IMG/VR virus record: IMGVR_UViG_3300034105_002155
Coordinates: 1-30,597 of that record
Strand: one strand, 5' to 3'
DNA length: 30,597 nt
Origin: a virus
Of this stretch, positions 7,765 to 15,343 are shown piece by piece. A program made the position numbers and the translations under genes. Positions within the stretch are counted from its first letter, which is position 1, and each line of letters opens with the position of its first letter. The notes beneath the pieces were generated by a model that worked only from the letters and a program-made list of their open reading frames with translations, was not told the DNA's origin and ran no database searches.

Positions 7765-8166
7765 ATGACAAACAAAAGATATGTTTTAGTAGCAGGCGAC
7801 TCAGTAGTAGACATCGTTGTATTTAATGACGCCTACTCTCAATATGAAAGATGGTCAGAGGGGTTTTCCTCAGAAAACATAACTTTTAAAGATGTTTCTG
7901 GTAATGAGAATGCAATAATAGGGTCAACTTATGCAGACGGAGTATTCACAAAATACAACGAGCCGTCAATTCCAGTAGACGCATTTACTGGAAGATATGC
8001 AGCTCTTGCCGACAATAAAATATTCTATTTAAAGTTTGCAGACGACGGTCAGCTAAAAGATTTTTACGACACCAACTGGGAGAATATTTCAAATGTAGTA
8101 GAAATAGATGAAACCCAAGATGTTAGCTTTTTAAGTAAGTGGGCAGGTCCAGGCTTTATTAACTAA
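7765..8166 (+). CDS. Hypothetical protein, possible fibre accessory, 133 aa
   Basis: The start has AGGAGA at 7755-7760. The sequence begins MTNKRYVLVAGDSVVDIVVF, an opening of the kind seen in small phage proteins encoded after fibre genes (initial beta strands reading I/V-x-D-x-x-V-V-x-I-V-V). It is acidic and aromatic-rich, with ENAIIGSTYADGVFTKY in the middle and WAGPGFIN at the end. No membrane segment, Cys pair or catalytic motif is visible. It sits between the FnIII/PPxF protein and the oxygenase cluster and may be a fibre-associated structural or assembly factor, but I do not recognise a family. Confidence 0.65.
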   Translation: MTNKRYVLVAGDSVVDIVVFNDAYSQYERWSEGFSSENITFKDVSGNENAIIGSTYADGVFTKYNEPSIPVDAFTGRYAALADNKIFYLKFADDGQLKDFYDTNWENISNVVEIDETQDVSFLSKWAGPGFIN

Positions 8167-8193
8167 TAAAGTTTTATAGTAGAAAGATAAAAA

Positions 8194-8865
8194 ATGGAAA
8201 AAAATTTTTCCTATTCATCCAAAGAAGAACTTGCACCTGGAGTATGGGTGTATAGAGATGTATTCAAGCCAGAGTTTGATATTATAAATAGACTTGAAGG
8301 CACACTAAAATCTAGTAATGGTCTATACAACTGGCAAGACGCAACCGTCGGATATAGAGAAAAAATGCCATCCTATCGTGACTGTGTAGATTTTAAAATA
8401 AACTTCTTTGACTATCCTGGTAAAGATCCATACATGGTTAAATTTGATGAAATATGGAAAGACTCCAGAGACGCACAAAAAGTTGCATTAGATGATTACT
8501 CTGCTTTTTATAATATTGAATTAAAATATTGGGAAGCAATGAACTTTATTAGATATGGCGAAGGCCAACACTTCTCGTATCATTCAGATCACGGATGGTC
8601 TTATATTTCAGTAGTATCTATGGTTGGCTATTTGAATGATGATTATGAAGGCGGCGGACTAAGATTTGATAAGATAGACTTAGAAGTAAAGCCAAGAGCT
8701 GGAGATCTATATATATTCCCTTCATCGTATCTATTTTCACATAGCGCATTGCCAGTAAAATCTGGAACAAAGTATTCAGTTGTTACAATGACAGACTACA
8801 ATGATGCCACACACACTCAAGAATTCTACAGACAGTTTAAATCAAGCGCATCAGAGCCAGAGTAA
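8194..8865 (+). CDS. Fe(II)/2-oxoglutarate oxygenase, prolyl-4-hydroxylase type (copy 1)
   Basis: The 223-aa protein carries the double-stranded beta-helix core of this superfamily. The iron facial triad is His130-Ser-Asp132 and His183 (in FSHSALPV). Lys193, ten residues later in SGTKYSVVTM, fits the 2-oxoglutarate carboxylate ligand. Between them are SMVGYLNDDYEGGGL and KPRAGDLYIFPSS, the usual prolyl-hydroxylase-like strands. These enzymes oxidise a substrate, often a protein prolyl or lysyl side chain, with O2 and 2-oxoglutarate. The region ahead of the core (about 1-110) is unlike that of the other copies and probably sets substrate choice. It opens a seven-gene run. The ribosome site is weak (GAAAG at about 8182-8186). 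All catalytic residues are present; the substrate is unknown. Confidence 0.88.
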   Translation: MEKNFSYSSKEELAPGVWVYRDVFKPEFDIINRLEGTLKSSNGLYNWQDATVGYREKMPSYRDCVDFKINFFDYPGKDPYMVKFDEIWKDSRDAQKVALDDYSAFYNIELKYWEAMNFIRYGEGQHFSYHSDHGWSYISVVSMVGYLNDDYEGGGLRFDKIDLEVKPRAGDLYIFPSSYLFSHSALPVKSGTKYSVVTMTDYNDATHTQEFYRQFKSSASEPE

Positions 8866-9590
8866 TGTTCAATATAGATGTATACAGAATAAGTCAGTCA
8901 CCAGCAGAGATAAAACAATTAGGCATTAAAAGAGACTGGATGGATGACACTGATGACTCACACGCATACAAATGTTTTCCATTAAGCTTAAGCAATTCAC
9001 TAGGATGGGGACTTTATTTCCCAGAAGACATAACTTTTATCTGGGATGGCATTTCTTCATCCAATACAAGCGATCACGTCAAAATTCTTAAAGGCGAAAA
9101 GTATGCTTATACAAGTAGAGAAAATGCAACTATAAGTTTTAGAACAGGCTTACTGATAAGAACAGATCCAGACGTTACAATGCTTGCAATGCCTGCTCCA
9201 AATTATATATTAGACGGAGTACAGCCATTTACAACATTAATAAGTACATCGTTTTTTAAAGGTGAGTTCCCAGTAGCTTGGAGAATAACAAGACCAAATG
9301 TAGAAATAACAATTAAAGCTGGTACACCAATAGCTTCTTTGTTGCCAATATCATTATCAGGACTAAATAATTCTGAAGTAAATTTAAAATCAATGTTTGA
9401 TTTAGAGCCAGGGTTTTTTCCTGGTGAAGATTATGGTAAAATAGTCCATGACATTAATTCTTCAGGACGGTGGACAAATTTTTACAGAGATGCTGTAGAC
9501 CATAAGGGTAAAAAAATTGGAGATCATGAAGTTAAGTCTTTAAGGCTTAAAGTCAATGATGGAAAGCCAGAGATGTGCAATGACAAATAA
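8865..9590 (+). CDS. DUF6065-like protein (copy A)
   Basis: The start overlaps the previous stop by one base (TAATG). The 241-aa sequence has IKRDWMDDTDDSHAYKCFPL followed by LSNSLGWGLYFPEDITFIWDG and PFTTLISTSFFKGEFPV, then AGTPIASLLPI. I match this pattern (RxWMD, YxCxPL, N..GW, PF....F) to DUF6065, a family without an established reaction. The layout of short beta strands is cupin-like, but no HxD...H iron site is clear. The next protein has the same closing AGTPI..[LI].P element and seems a distant relative. Placement among 2-oxoglutarate oxygenases suggests a shared pathway, either as partner or as a further modifying factor (inference). Confidence 0.65.
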   Translation: MFNIDVYRISQSPAEIKQLGIKRDWMDDTDDSHAYKCFPLSLSNSLGWGLYFPEDITFIWDGISSSNTSDHVKILKGEKYAYTSRENATISFRTGLLIRTDPDVTMLAMPAPNYILDGVQPFTTLISTSFFKGEFPVAWRITRPNVEITIKAGTPIASLLPISLSGLNNSEVNLKSMFDLEPGFFPGEDYGKIVHDINSSGRWTNFYRDAVDHKGKKIGDHEVKSLRLKVNDGKPEMCNDK

Positions 9591-10305
9591 AATAATATTT
9601 CATTCTGCAAAAACGTATAATAATAAAAATGGAGAAAATGGCCCAGTGCCAGCAGCAAACTCAGTACCATTTTGGTGGAAAGACGCAGATAGATATATTA
9701 AAGACCCTAATGGAGAGCCTTATATAAATGCAAGCGGAGTTGGAAAAGTTCTAAGCTACAAGTCCTGTCCAGCAATGCTTGATACATTTACATCTGGATA
9801 CATGCTAAGAACACCATGCGATTTAGATTTTTATATAAAAAGAGGCAGAACCAAAGTAAGAATACCTGTTGGATTTGAAGATATTGTTGGTGAAAGAGAA
9901 CCAATGGAAGGATTTCAAACACCCCCAGGATTTGATGATAGACATTTTCATTGGTATTTAAATTGGGCACCGCAAGTTCCCAAAGGGTACAGCACTCTCT
10001 ATGTTCAACCACTTAATCATTTTGATTTACCATACGTTACTGTTGCTGGTATAATAGATAGTGATAAGGTTACAAACTCTGGCCTACTGCCATTTTTTTT
10101 AAAGACTGGCTTTGAAGGCGTAGTTCCAGCAGGAACACCAATTGTTCAAATATTTCCTTTTAAAAGGGAAGACTGGGAAATGGAATATAAGTTCTACACC
10201 CCAGAAGAAATCTTTGAGCAGACTAGAGAAAATTCATTAAAGTTTAGGGATCCAAATGGTGGTGTCTATAAGAGAGACTACTGGGAAAAAAGGAAGTATA
10301 AATAA
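9580..10305 (+). CDS. DUF6065-related protein (copy B)
   Basis: I place the start at ATG 9580, giving MTNKIIFHSAKTYNN, although an ATG at 9556 is also in frame; 9580 leaves an 11-base overlap with the upstream gene. The protein (241 aa) contains AANSVPFWWKDADRY, then YKSCPAMLDTFTSGYMLRTP, then FHWYLNWAPQVPKGYSTLY, LPFFLKTGFEGVVP and AGTPIVQIFPFKREDW. The last block mirrors AGTPIASLLPI in copy A, and both have aromatic-rich beta strands at similar positions, so I read them as divergent paralogues. The WWK..D and CP..D motifs occur in proteins I associate with marine phages. Function unknown; part of the oxygenase operon. Confidence 0.6.
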   Translation: MTNKIIFHSAKTYNNKNGENGPVPAANSVPFWWKDADRYIKDPNGEPYINASGVGKVLSYKSCPAMLDTFTSGYMLRTPCDLDFYIKRGRTKVRIPVGFEDIVGEREPMEGFQTPPGFDDRHFHWYLNWAPQVPKGYSTLYVQPLNHFDLPYVTVAGIIDSDKVTNSGLLPFFLKTGFEGVVPAGTPIVQIFPFKREDWEMEYKFYTPEEIFEQTRENSLKFRDPNGGVYKRDYWEKRKYK

Positions 10306-10307
10306 AC

Positions 10308-11003
10308 ATGTCAATGCAAAAACAGATTAACACAAATGAAGGTCATGATTATAAAAAACTTGGCTCAATAACCCCATCTGGATTTTTTGGTAATTCAGTA
10401 GATAATATTGTTGAATTAAAGAACTTCGTAACCGATGAAGAAGCAAGAAGATTAACAAATTTTGCTCTTAATAATAAGACTTGGGATATAACAAGCTCTC
10501 ACACAAATGAAAATGGAACAGTAATCTATGATGCAAATGTTTGGGCGGATAGAGTTTGCACAAGAAGATCAATGGAAATTTCAGCTGATCCGACAATTGT
10601 GAATCTTGTAGAAAGCCTAATTACAAGACTACAGCCAGAAGTAGAAAAGTTTTTTAATGTAAAAATCCAAGCCACAGGACCAGCAATTGTTAGATGGCCA
10701 ATTGGAACAAGACAAGACCCACATGCAGATAAAGAACTGCATGAGGGCCCAGATGCTGGAACACCAAACGATTTCCCACATTATGACATTGCATCATTGT
10801 TTTATTTTAACGATGACTATGAAGGCGGAGAGCTATTTTTCCCAGTACAAGGCATTGAGATAAAGCCAAAAGCTGGATCTGCATATTTTTTCCCAGGAGA
10901 CATGCATTATGTTCATGGAGTCAGACCAATTATATCTGGTAATAGATACACCTCTCCATTCTTTTGGAACATACTAGAGCACACTGGAGATAAGAAGCCA
11001 TAA
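10308..11003 (+). CDS. Fe(II)/2-oxoglutarate oxygenase, prolyl-4-hydroxylase type (copy 2)
   Basis: This 231-aa protein has His139-Ala-Asp141 (in DPHADKEL) as the likely iron-binding HxD, His203 (in VHGVRPI) as the distal His and Arg213 as the 2-oxoglutarate ligand. A second HxD, His158-Tyr-Asp160, lies in between and is the alternative metal site. Core strands read ASLFYFNDDYEGGELFFP and KPKAGSAYFFPGD. The N-terminal part includes VELKNFVTDEEARRLTNFAL, the helix ahead of the core typical of prolyl-4-hydroxylase domains. AAGGAAG upstream serves as ribosome site. Length suits a single-domain enzyme. The substrate is unknown; protein prolines are the family precedent. Confidence 0.9.
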   Translation: MSMQKQINTNEGHDYKKLGSITPSGFFGNSVDNIVELKNFVTDEEARRLTNFALNNKTWDITSSHTNENGTVIYDANVWADRVCTRRSMEISADPTIVNLVESLITRLQPEVEKFFNVKIQATGPAIVRWPIGTRQDPHADKELHEGPDAGTPNDFPHYDIASLFYFNDDYEGGELFFPVQGIEIKPKAGSAYFFPGDMHYVHGVRPIISGNRYTSPFFWNILEHTGDKKP

Positions 11004-11842
11004 TGTCAATAGAGCATGTAGAAATCTATCCTAAAATCTTTGTTTATAAAAACATGTTTAAAGATTTAGATGGCCTTTTAGATGCAATAAAACAGTCAGA
11101 GATAAACCCAGAAGGTTCTATTATGAGCGAGTGGGAAGACTGGTATACATTTGGAACAGAGATAGACACATTTAATCTTAATCTTGAAAAAACAGATAGA
11201 GTAGCAAAAGAAGAAGAGCAGATCCAAGACGTAAATAAAGTTTTTTATGAAGTGGTAAACGATTACTTTAAAAAACACAATGTAGAATATAGCTTTGATT
11301 TATTTTTAGATGAAGTAGATGGTGAAGAAAAAAGCAAATGGATTAAGATGGGCCCGTCTATATGTAGGTATAATCCAGATAAAGATGTTGCAGACAATTT
11401 AGCAATGCAATATCACACAGATTATCAAATTGAAAAAAGAGATGCTAGAGGATATAATTTTTCAGTATCAGTAACAATGTATCTTAATGATGATTACGAA
11501 GGCGGGGGAATTGATTTTTATATAAACGAAAAGCTATTCTACTATAAGCCAGAAGCAGGAGATATAATTGTTTTCCCAGCGGGGGATCCAGGATTCCTTA
11601 CAGAAGATGAAGAGTTATATAGACATGGGGTTAGAAATATTAAAGGTTCTCCAAAGTACTTTATTAGAAACAATATGCTAAGATTTAATGAAGGAACAGA
11701 AGAGTGGATAAAAAATCAATCGCTTTATGGCAAAGATTTATGGCAACAGATGGAACAAGAAAAATGGAAAGCTAATAGAGAAATTGGCTTTTATCAAGAA
11801 ATTACTGAAAAAGAAATAGAGAGTGCGGTGAGAATTAAATGA
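11003..11842 (+). CDS. Fe(II)/2-oxoglutarate oxygenase, prolyl-4-hydroxylase type (copy 3)
   Basis: At 279 aa this is the longest copy. The start overlaps the previous stop by one base. Iron ligands are His138-Thr-Asp140 (in YHTDYQIEK) and His208 (in YRHGVRNI); Lys218 is the 2-oxoglutarate candidate. Between them lie SVTMYLNDDYEGGGIDFYI and KPEAGDIIVFPAGD. The N-terminal 130 residues are acidic and differ from the other copies (MSEWEDWYTFGTEID). A C-terminal extension of about 50 residues (SLYGKDLWQQMEQEKW ... IESAVRIK) is helical and may mediate contacts. Catalytic residues are complete. Substrate not deducible. Confidence 0.9.
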   Translation: MSIEHVEIYPKIFVYKNMFKDLDGLLDAIKQSEINPEGSIMSEWEDWYTFGTEIDTFNLNLEKTDRVAKEEEQIQDVNKVFYEVVNDYFKKHNVEYSFDLFLDEVDGEEKSKWIKMGPSICRYNPDKDVADNLAMQYHTDYQIEKRDARGYNFSVSVTMYLNDDYEGGGIDFYINEKLFYYKPEAGDIIVFPAGDPGFLTEDEELYRHGVRNIKGSPKYFIRNNMLRFNEGTEEWIKNQSLYGKDLWQQMEQEKWKANREIGFYQEITEKEIESAVRIK

Positions 11843-12582
11843 CATTTAATTTAGAAAATAAGAAAGAGCTAAAAGAAGATATTTATTTATTTGAAGACTT
11901 CCTTACTGAAGAGGAATGTGAAGCAGTAATAAAATACTGGGCGCACTCTGTAGAAAAAGGCACACTGCCATGGCAGGGTATTTCTTTTTATGAGTCATAT
12001 GCGTCTAATCTACCAAACGATGAAGACGTTGTTAATTTTGGTCTTCCAAGAGACTTTTTTGATACGCTGGAAAAAAAGATTCAAGAGGCAATGGAAATAA
12101 CTAGAGGAGACTCAGTTAAGCTAGTTAGTTACCATGCACAAAAATGGACAGAAGGAGCATTTGCTGGATACCATTCAGACAATAGCCCACTTGACGATCC
12201 AGAGTATAATGCATTTGAAAGAAGTAAATGGGCAGCATTCCTTTATCTTAATGGAGATTTTGAAGGCGGAGAACTAAACTTCCGTGACCATGATATTTCA
12301 ATAAGGCCAAAAGCTGGAATGCTTGCTGCATTTTCAGGTGGTCATCATAATATACACGAAGTCCAGATAATAACAAAAGGAATTAGATATACAATTGGAT
12401 CTTTCTGGGATAACGCCGAAGCAGAGTATTCAGAAGAAACCAAAGCAAAGTGGGAAGAAGAAATAACTGAAGCTAGAATTAGACAAGCCGACGATCAAAA
12501 GGTATGGCAAGAAAATAAGTCTAAAGGGATAATGGAAGAGCCGCCTCCATATCAAAAAGAACGATTGAATAGGGGTAAGTAA
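11839..12582 (+). CDS. Fe(II)/2-oxoglutarate oxygenase, prolyl-4-hydroxylase type (copy 4)
   Basis: This 247-aa protein starts by a four-base ATGA overlap. It opens KELKEDIYLFEDFLTEEECE, the standard entry helix of prolyl-4-hydroxylase domains. Ligands are His112-Ser-Asp114 (in GYHSDNSPLDD), His173 (in NIHEVQII) and Arg183 (in IRYTIGSFWD). Core strands are AAFLYLNGDFEGGELNF and RPKAGMLAAFSGG. A charged C-terminal tail of about 50 residues ends NRGK. Of the five copies this one looks closest to classical single-domain prolyl 4-hydroxylases. The active site appears intact and the substrate is unknown. Confidence 0.92.
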   Translation: MTFNLENKKELKEDIYLFEDFLTEEECEAVIKYWAHSVEKGTLPWQGISFYESYASNLPNDEDVVNFGLPRDFFDTLEKKIQEAMEITRGDSVKLVSYHAQKWTEGAFAGYHSDNSPLDDPEYNAFERSKWAAFLYLNGDFEGGELNFRDHDISIRPKAGMLAAFSGGHHNIHEVQIITKGIRYTIGSFWDNAEAEYSEETKAKWEEEITEARIRQADDQKVWQENKSKGIMEEPPPYQKERLNRGK

Positions 12583-13190
12583 TGGCAATGTATGAAGCAC
12601 AAGAGCTATCAAAGAACATTTTTTATTTTAAAAATGCTATTTCCGAACCAGCTAGGCTTATAGATTTTATTGAAAAGCAAGATGGAGAAGAAGACGGCAA
12701 CACAAAAATAATTTCAAAATGGGCACCTTGGAGAGCAAGCAATTCCCCTACAGATATCTACGGGGAAGAAAAGCTAATAAGCTCTAATTTTAAAGAAAAA
12801 GAATTAGCTCCAAACGCAAAAGAGCTTTATATCATTAACAGCATAAGGTCTAACATGCATTACATATGCACACAGTACAAGATATATAACGATCTTGAAG
12901 GAGATGTAAAGCTAGACCCAGAATTTGGTATAAAGAAATACTATGTCGGAGAAAGCCTTGGCAAGCATGCAGACCAATATGATGGCAATTTTAAGCTTAG
13001 GTTTTCAATTGTAGCTTATTTAAATGATGACTACACAGGCGGAGAGCTAGCCTTTGCAAATCAAAACGTAATGATAAAGCCAGAGGCGGGGAGCATAGTT
13101 ATATTCCCATCATCTGAGCCATATCTTCATGAGTCAAAAGAACTAAAGTCTGGGGTCAAATATATGTGCCCAGGATTCTGGATGCACTAA
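12582..13190 (+). CDS. Fe(II)/2-oxoglutarate oxygenase, prolyl-4-hydroxylase type (copy 5)
   Basis: The shortest copy (202 aa) starts at TAATG, sharing one base with the upstream stop, with AGGGG just before. Ligands are His129-Ala-Asp131 (in GKHADQYDG), His183 (in YLHESKEL) and Lys193 (in SGVKYMCPGFW). Core strands read SIVAYLNDDYTGGELAF and KPEAGSIVIFPSS. The N-terminus (QELSKNIFYFKNAISEPARL) resembles copy 3 in type. It closes the oxygenase run; a promoter lies directly after it. The enzyme looks complete despite its size because the missing length is only in the terminal extensions. Confidence 0.88.
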   Translation: MAMYEAQELSKNIFYFKNAISEPARLIDFIEKQDGEEDGNTKIISKWAPWRASNSPTDIYGEEKLISSNFKEKELAPNAKELYIINSIRSNMHYICTQYKIYNDLEGDVKLDPEFGIKKYYVGESLGKHADQYDGNFKLRFSIVAYLNDDYTGGELAFANQNVMIKPEAGSIVIFPSSEPYLHESKELKSGVKYMCPGFWMH

Positions 13191-13202
13191 AGCAATAAAA
13201 AG

Positions 13203-13211
13203 TGGTAAAAT
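13203..13211 (+). promoter_or_regulatory. Extended -10 promoter, probably leaderless
   Basis: TGG plus TAAAAT (13206-13211) lies in the short gap after the oxygenase cluster. Initiation about seven bases on would fall at or next to the A of ATG 13218, and no Shine-Dalgarno site is present. The -35 position (TGCACT) is poor, so the promoter would rely on the TGn extension. Confidence 0.55.
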
Positions 13212-13217
13212 GAAGAT

Positions 13218-14942
13218 ATGCTATATAAACAAGTCGTATTAAAAGATAATCCAATTGGCTTTTGGCCTCTTGATGAATCTTCTGGTGCAACTGCTTATGA
13301 TTATTCTGGATCGCAAAACCATGCTTCCTATAACTTTACCCCAGATAATAAATTTTTACCCCTTGTTCCTGGCGGGATTCTTGGAACAAAAATAAGCGGA
13401 ACAAACAAAATAACTTTTTTAAATTTAAAAAGTCCATACGGCAATTACATCCAAGGCGCACTTGCCGATAAATATAGTTCTGATGTTTCATTTACAATAG
13501 AATGCTGGGTTCAATTTAATGAAGTTACTTCTGCAACAATATTTGCAGACCAATCAAATGATATAGGATTTTATTGGGCAAACGACGCTATAGTATTTTC
13601 AATAGGAACAAATAAAAAAATATATCATCTTGTTAAAGATAAATACAAGTCTATGCATGTTGTGGGAACCTACTCAAACAACCTAATGAGCTTGTATCTA
13701 GATGGAGATCTGATAGAAACAATCGATGTAACAGATTTTCTTTTTACAAATTCTACATTTGCTCCACAAATAGGAACAGTCTCTGGCGGCGCATCTTCAT
13801 ATATGATAGTAGATGCCCCAGCTATTTATAGATATCAGCTATCAAACTATTCAATATTAACTCACTATCAAATGGCAGCATTGCCAAATTATGTTTCTAT
13901 TGCAGATCCAGAAAATGGAAGAGCTTTTTCAAATACAGACGGTACATCTTTATTAAGCTTAGTATACCAATACGGATTTAATAGAGACATGCAGCTCTTA
14001 CAAAATGACGATCTATATTACAACACATTGACAAAAGAAATTTCTCTTTTTAAAACAGAAGAAGCAGTGTCTAAAACAACAGAAGTTATAGACGTAATAT
14101 CAATACCCATGATGCTAGACTTTGTTTCATCAAAAATTGAATGGTCTTCTGACAACGGGGTATCCATCTATACTAGCTCAACTGGTGAATCTAACTCATA
14201 CGTACAATGCGAAAATGGATTTCCTATACCACAATATCAGTATAACTCTTTGGCTGATTCTGGAATAATATATCTAAAGGTTGTTTATTCAACGACAGAC
14301 TTATCTAAATACACTCCTTCTTTAGAAAATTTATCAATAACACTGTACTCAGAACTTAGCGTCACGGCATCTAATTCACCAGCCACGCTATCTTCATCTT
14401 CTAATATTTCAATAGGATCTAAGTCCGTTCCAGCTATAAAAAGAAATAGGGCATCTGGAATTCGAACTGGTGGGTCAGGATCATTTACTGTGTCAGATAC
14501 AGAAGAAACAAAAACAGTTGAAATGGTGTACACCCCTGAAAATATAAACGCTTCATCTTTAATGTCTAGAGGGTCCAGCCAGATATCCTGGAATCAGGCG
14601 GGAGTCATATCAAAGTCTGGTTTTGATAGCCTATATATCAATGGGTCGCTAGTTTCATGGTCAAGTAATATATGGACGTATTTGACAAAAAATCAGCCTT
14701 CTCACATTGTTGCGGTATTTACGGCTGGCGGGACAGAGGACATTGTGTTTAATAATCAAGGTATAGCCTCTAAATATGAAGGCATTTCTTTGTATCCATC
14801 ATCTGTAACAATAAGCCCACCTGTTCATTATGCAATGCATATTGGCTCATATTATGAAAACATATCAAATGAGTCAATGACCGTGACAGAAATTGGCACC
14901 CCTATATATAATTATGACTTTGTTGTGGTCAAAACCGTATAA
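13218..14942 (+). CDS. LamG/concanavalin-like virion protein, 574 aa
   Basis: The first domain, residues about 1-225, has the hallmarks of a LamG/jelly-roll lectin: NPIGFWPLDESSGATAYDYS near the start, FTIECWVQF, a strand pair around MHVVGTYSNNLMSLYLDGDL and QIGTVSGGASS. Such domains bind carbohydrate or protein in phage tail and adsorption proteins. The middle (about 230-400) is beta-rich with no recognised motif. A second, weaker LamG-like repeat may occupy about 410-570 (KTVEMVYTPENIN, LYINGSLVSWSS, HIVAVFTAGG). No signal peptide or membrane segment is seen. It sits between the oxygenases and the portal module and is probably a virion surface protein. Confidence 0.8.
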   Translation: MLYKQVVLKDNPIGFWPLDESSGATAYDYSGSQNHASYNFTPDNKFLPLVPGGILGTKISGTNKITFLNLKSPYGNYIQGALADKYSSDVSFTIECWVQFNEVTSATIFADQSNDIGFYWANDAIVFSIGTNKKIYHLVKDKYKSMHVVGTYSNNLMSLYLDGDLIETIDVTDFLFTNSTFAPQIGTVSGGASSYMIVDAPAIYRYQLSNYSILTHYQMAALPNYVSIADPENGRAFSNTDGTSLLSLVYQYGFNRDMQLLQNDDLYYNTLTKEISLFKTEEAVSKTTEVIDVISIPMMLDFVSSKIEWSSDNGVSIYTSSTGESNSYVQCENGFPIPQYQYNSLADSGIIYLKVVYSTTDLSKYTPSLENLSITLYSELSVTASNSPATLSSSSNISIGSKSVPAIKRNRASGIRTGGSGSFTVSDTEETKTVEMVYTPENINASSLMSRGSSQISWNQAGVISKSGFDSLYINGSLVSWSSNIWTYLTKNQPSHIVAVFTAGGTEDIVFNNQGIASKYEGISLYPSSVTISPPVHYAMHIGSYYENISNESMTVTEIGTPIYNYDFVVVKTV

Positions 14943-14967
14943 TCTTGTCAAGGCCTTGGACAAAACC

Positions 14968-14996
14968 TAGACTTTAATATCAAATAATGGTACAAT
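14968..14996 (+). promoter_or_regulatory. Promoter TAGACT-17-TACAAT with TGG extension
   Basis: A -35-like TAGACT (14968-14973), 17-base spacer and extended -10 TGGTACAAT (TACAAT 14991-14996) precede ATG 15005. Initiation near 15003-15004 would give an almost leaderless transcript. This argues against the in-frame ATG at 14987, which lies inside the promoter. Confidence 0.6.
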
Positions 14997-15004
14997 TAAG
15001 GTCT

Positions 15005-15343
15005 ATGAATATCTTAAACCAAAAATCACAGATTCTAGAAGAAACCACACTTGGCATATACGTGTGGGAAATGCCCGATGGCAGATGGATTGGAGACGAT
15101 GATGGCAACTTCCTATCAGTCACATCCAAAAAAGGAAACAGATCTAAAATGGACGCTTTGGCTAGAGAGGTTCGCTCATACGGTATTTATGAGGGCCAAC
15201 CTAAATTCCTTTCTGGCAGAAGAAAAATCGATGACGAAGAATTTGAATATCAAAACGAAAGACTAAAGTGGGGCCTAACACCAGACCCTATGGATATTGG
15301 TGTTTATAAAGACTCAATGTTAAGAAATGGTAAGGTCAAATGA
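15005..15343 (+). CDS. Hypothetical protein upstream of portal, 112 aa
   Basis: I choose ATG 15005 rather than the in-frame ATG 14987 because the latter overlaps the promoter. The protein has TLGIYVWEMPDGRWIGDDDGN and FLSVTSKKGNRSKMDALARE, then a charged C-terminal half with WGLTPDPMDIGVYKDSML. It overlaps the portal gene by four bases (ATGA), so the two are translationally coupled. I do not recognise a family. The position directly before portal is where small terminase subunits or portal-associated factors can sit, but no helix-turn-helix is evident. Confidence 0.65.
   Translation: MNILNQKSQILEETTLGIYVWEMPDGRWIGDDDGNFLSVTSKKGNRSKMDALAREVRSYGIYEGQPKFLSGRRKIDDEEFEYQNERLKWGLTPDPMDIGVYKDSMLRNGKVK

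Noticed and set aside
14987-15004. Longer start (ATG 14987) for the pre-portal gene
   Set aside because: This ATG lies within the extended -10 TGGTACAAT, so the mRNA would begin after it.
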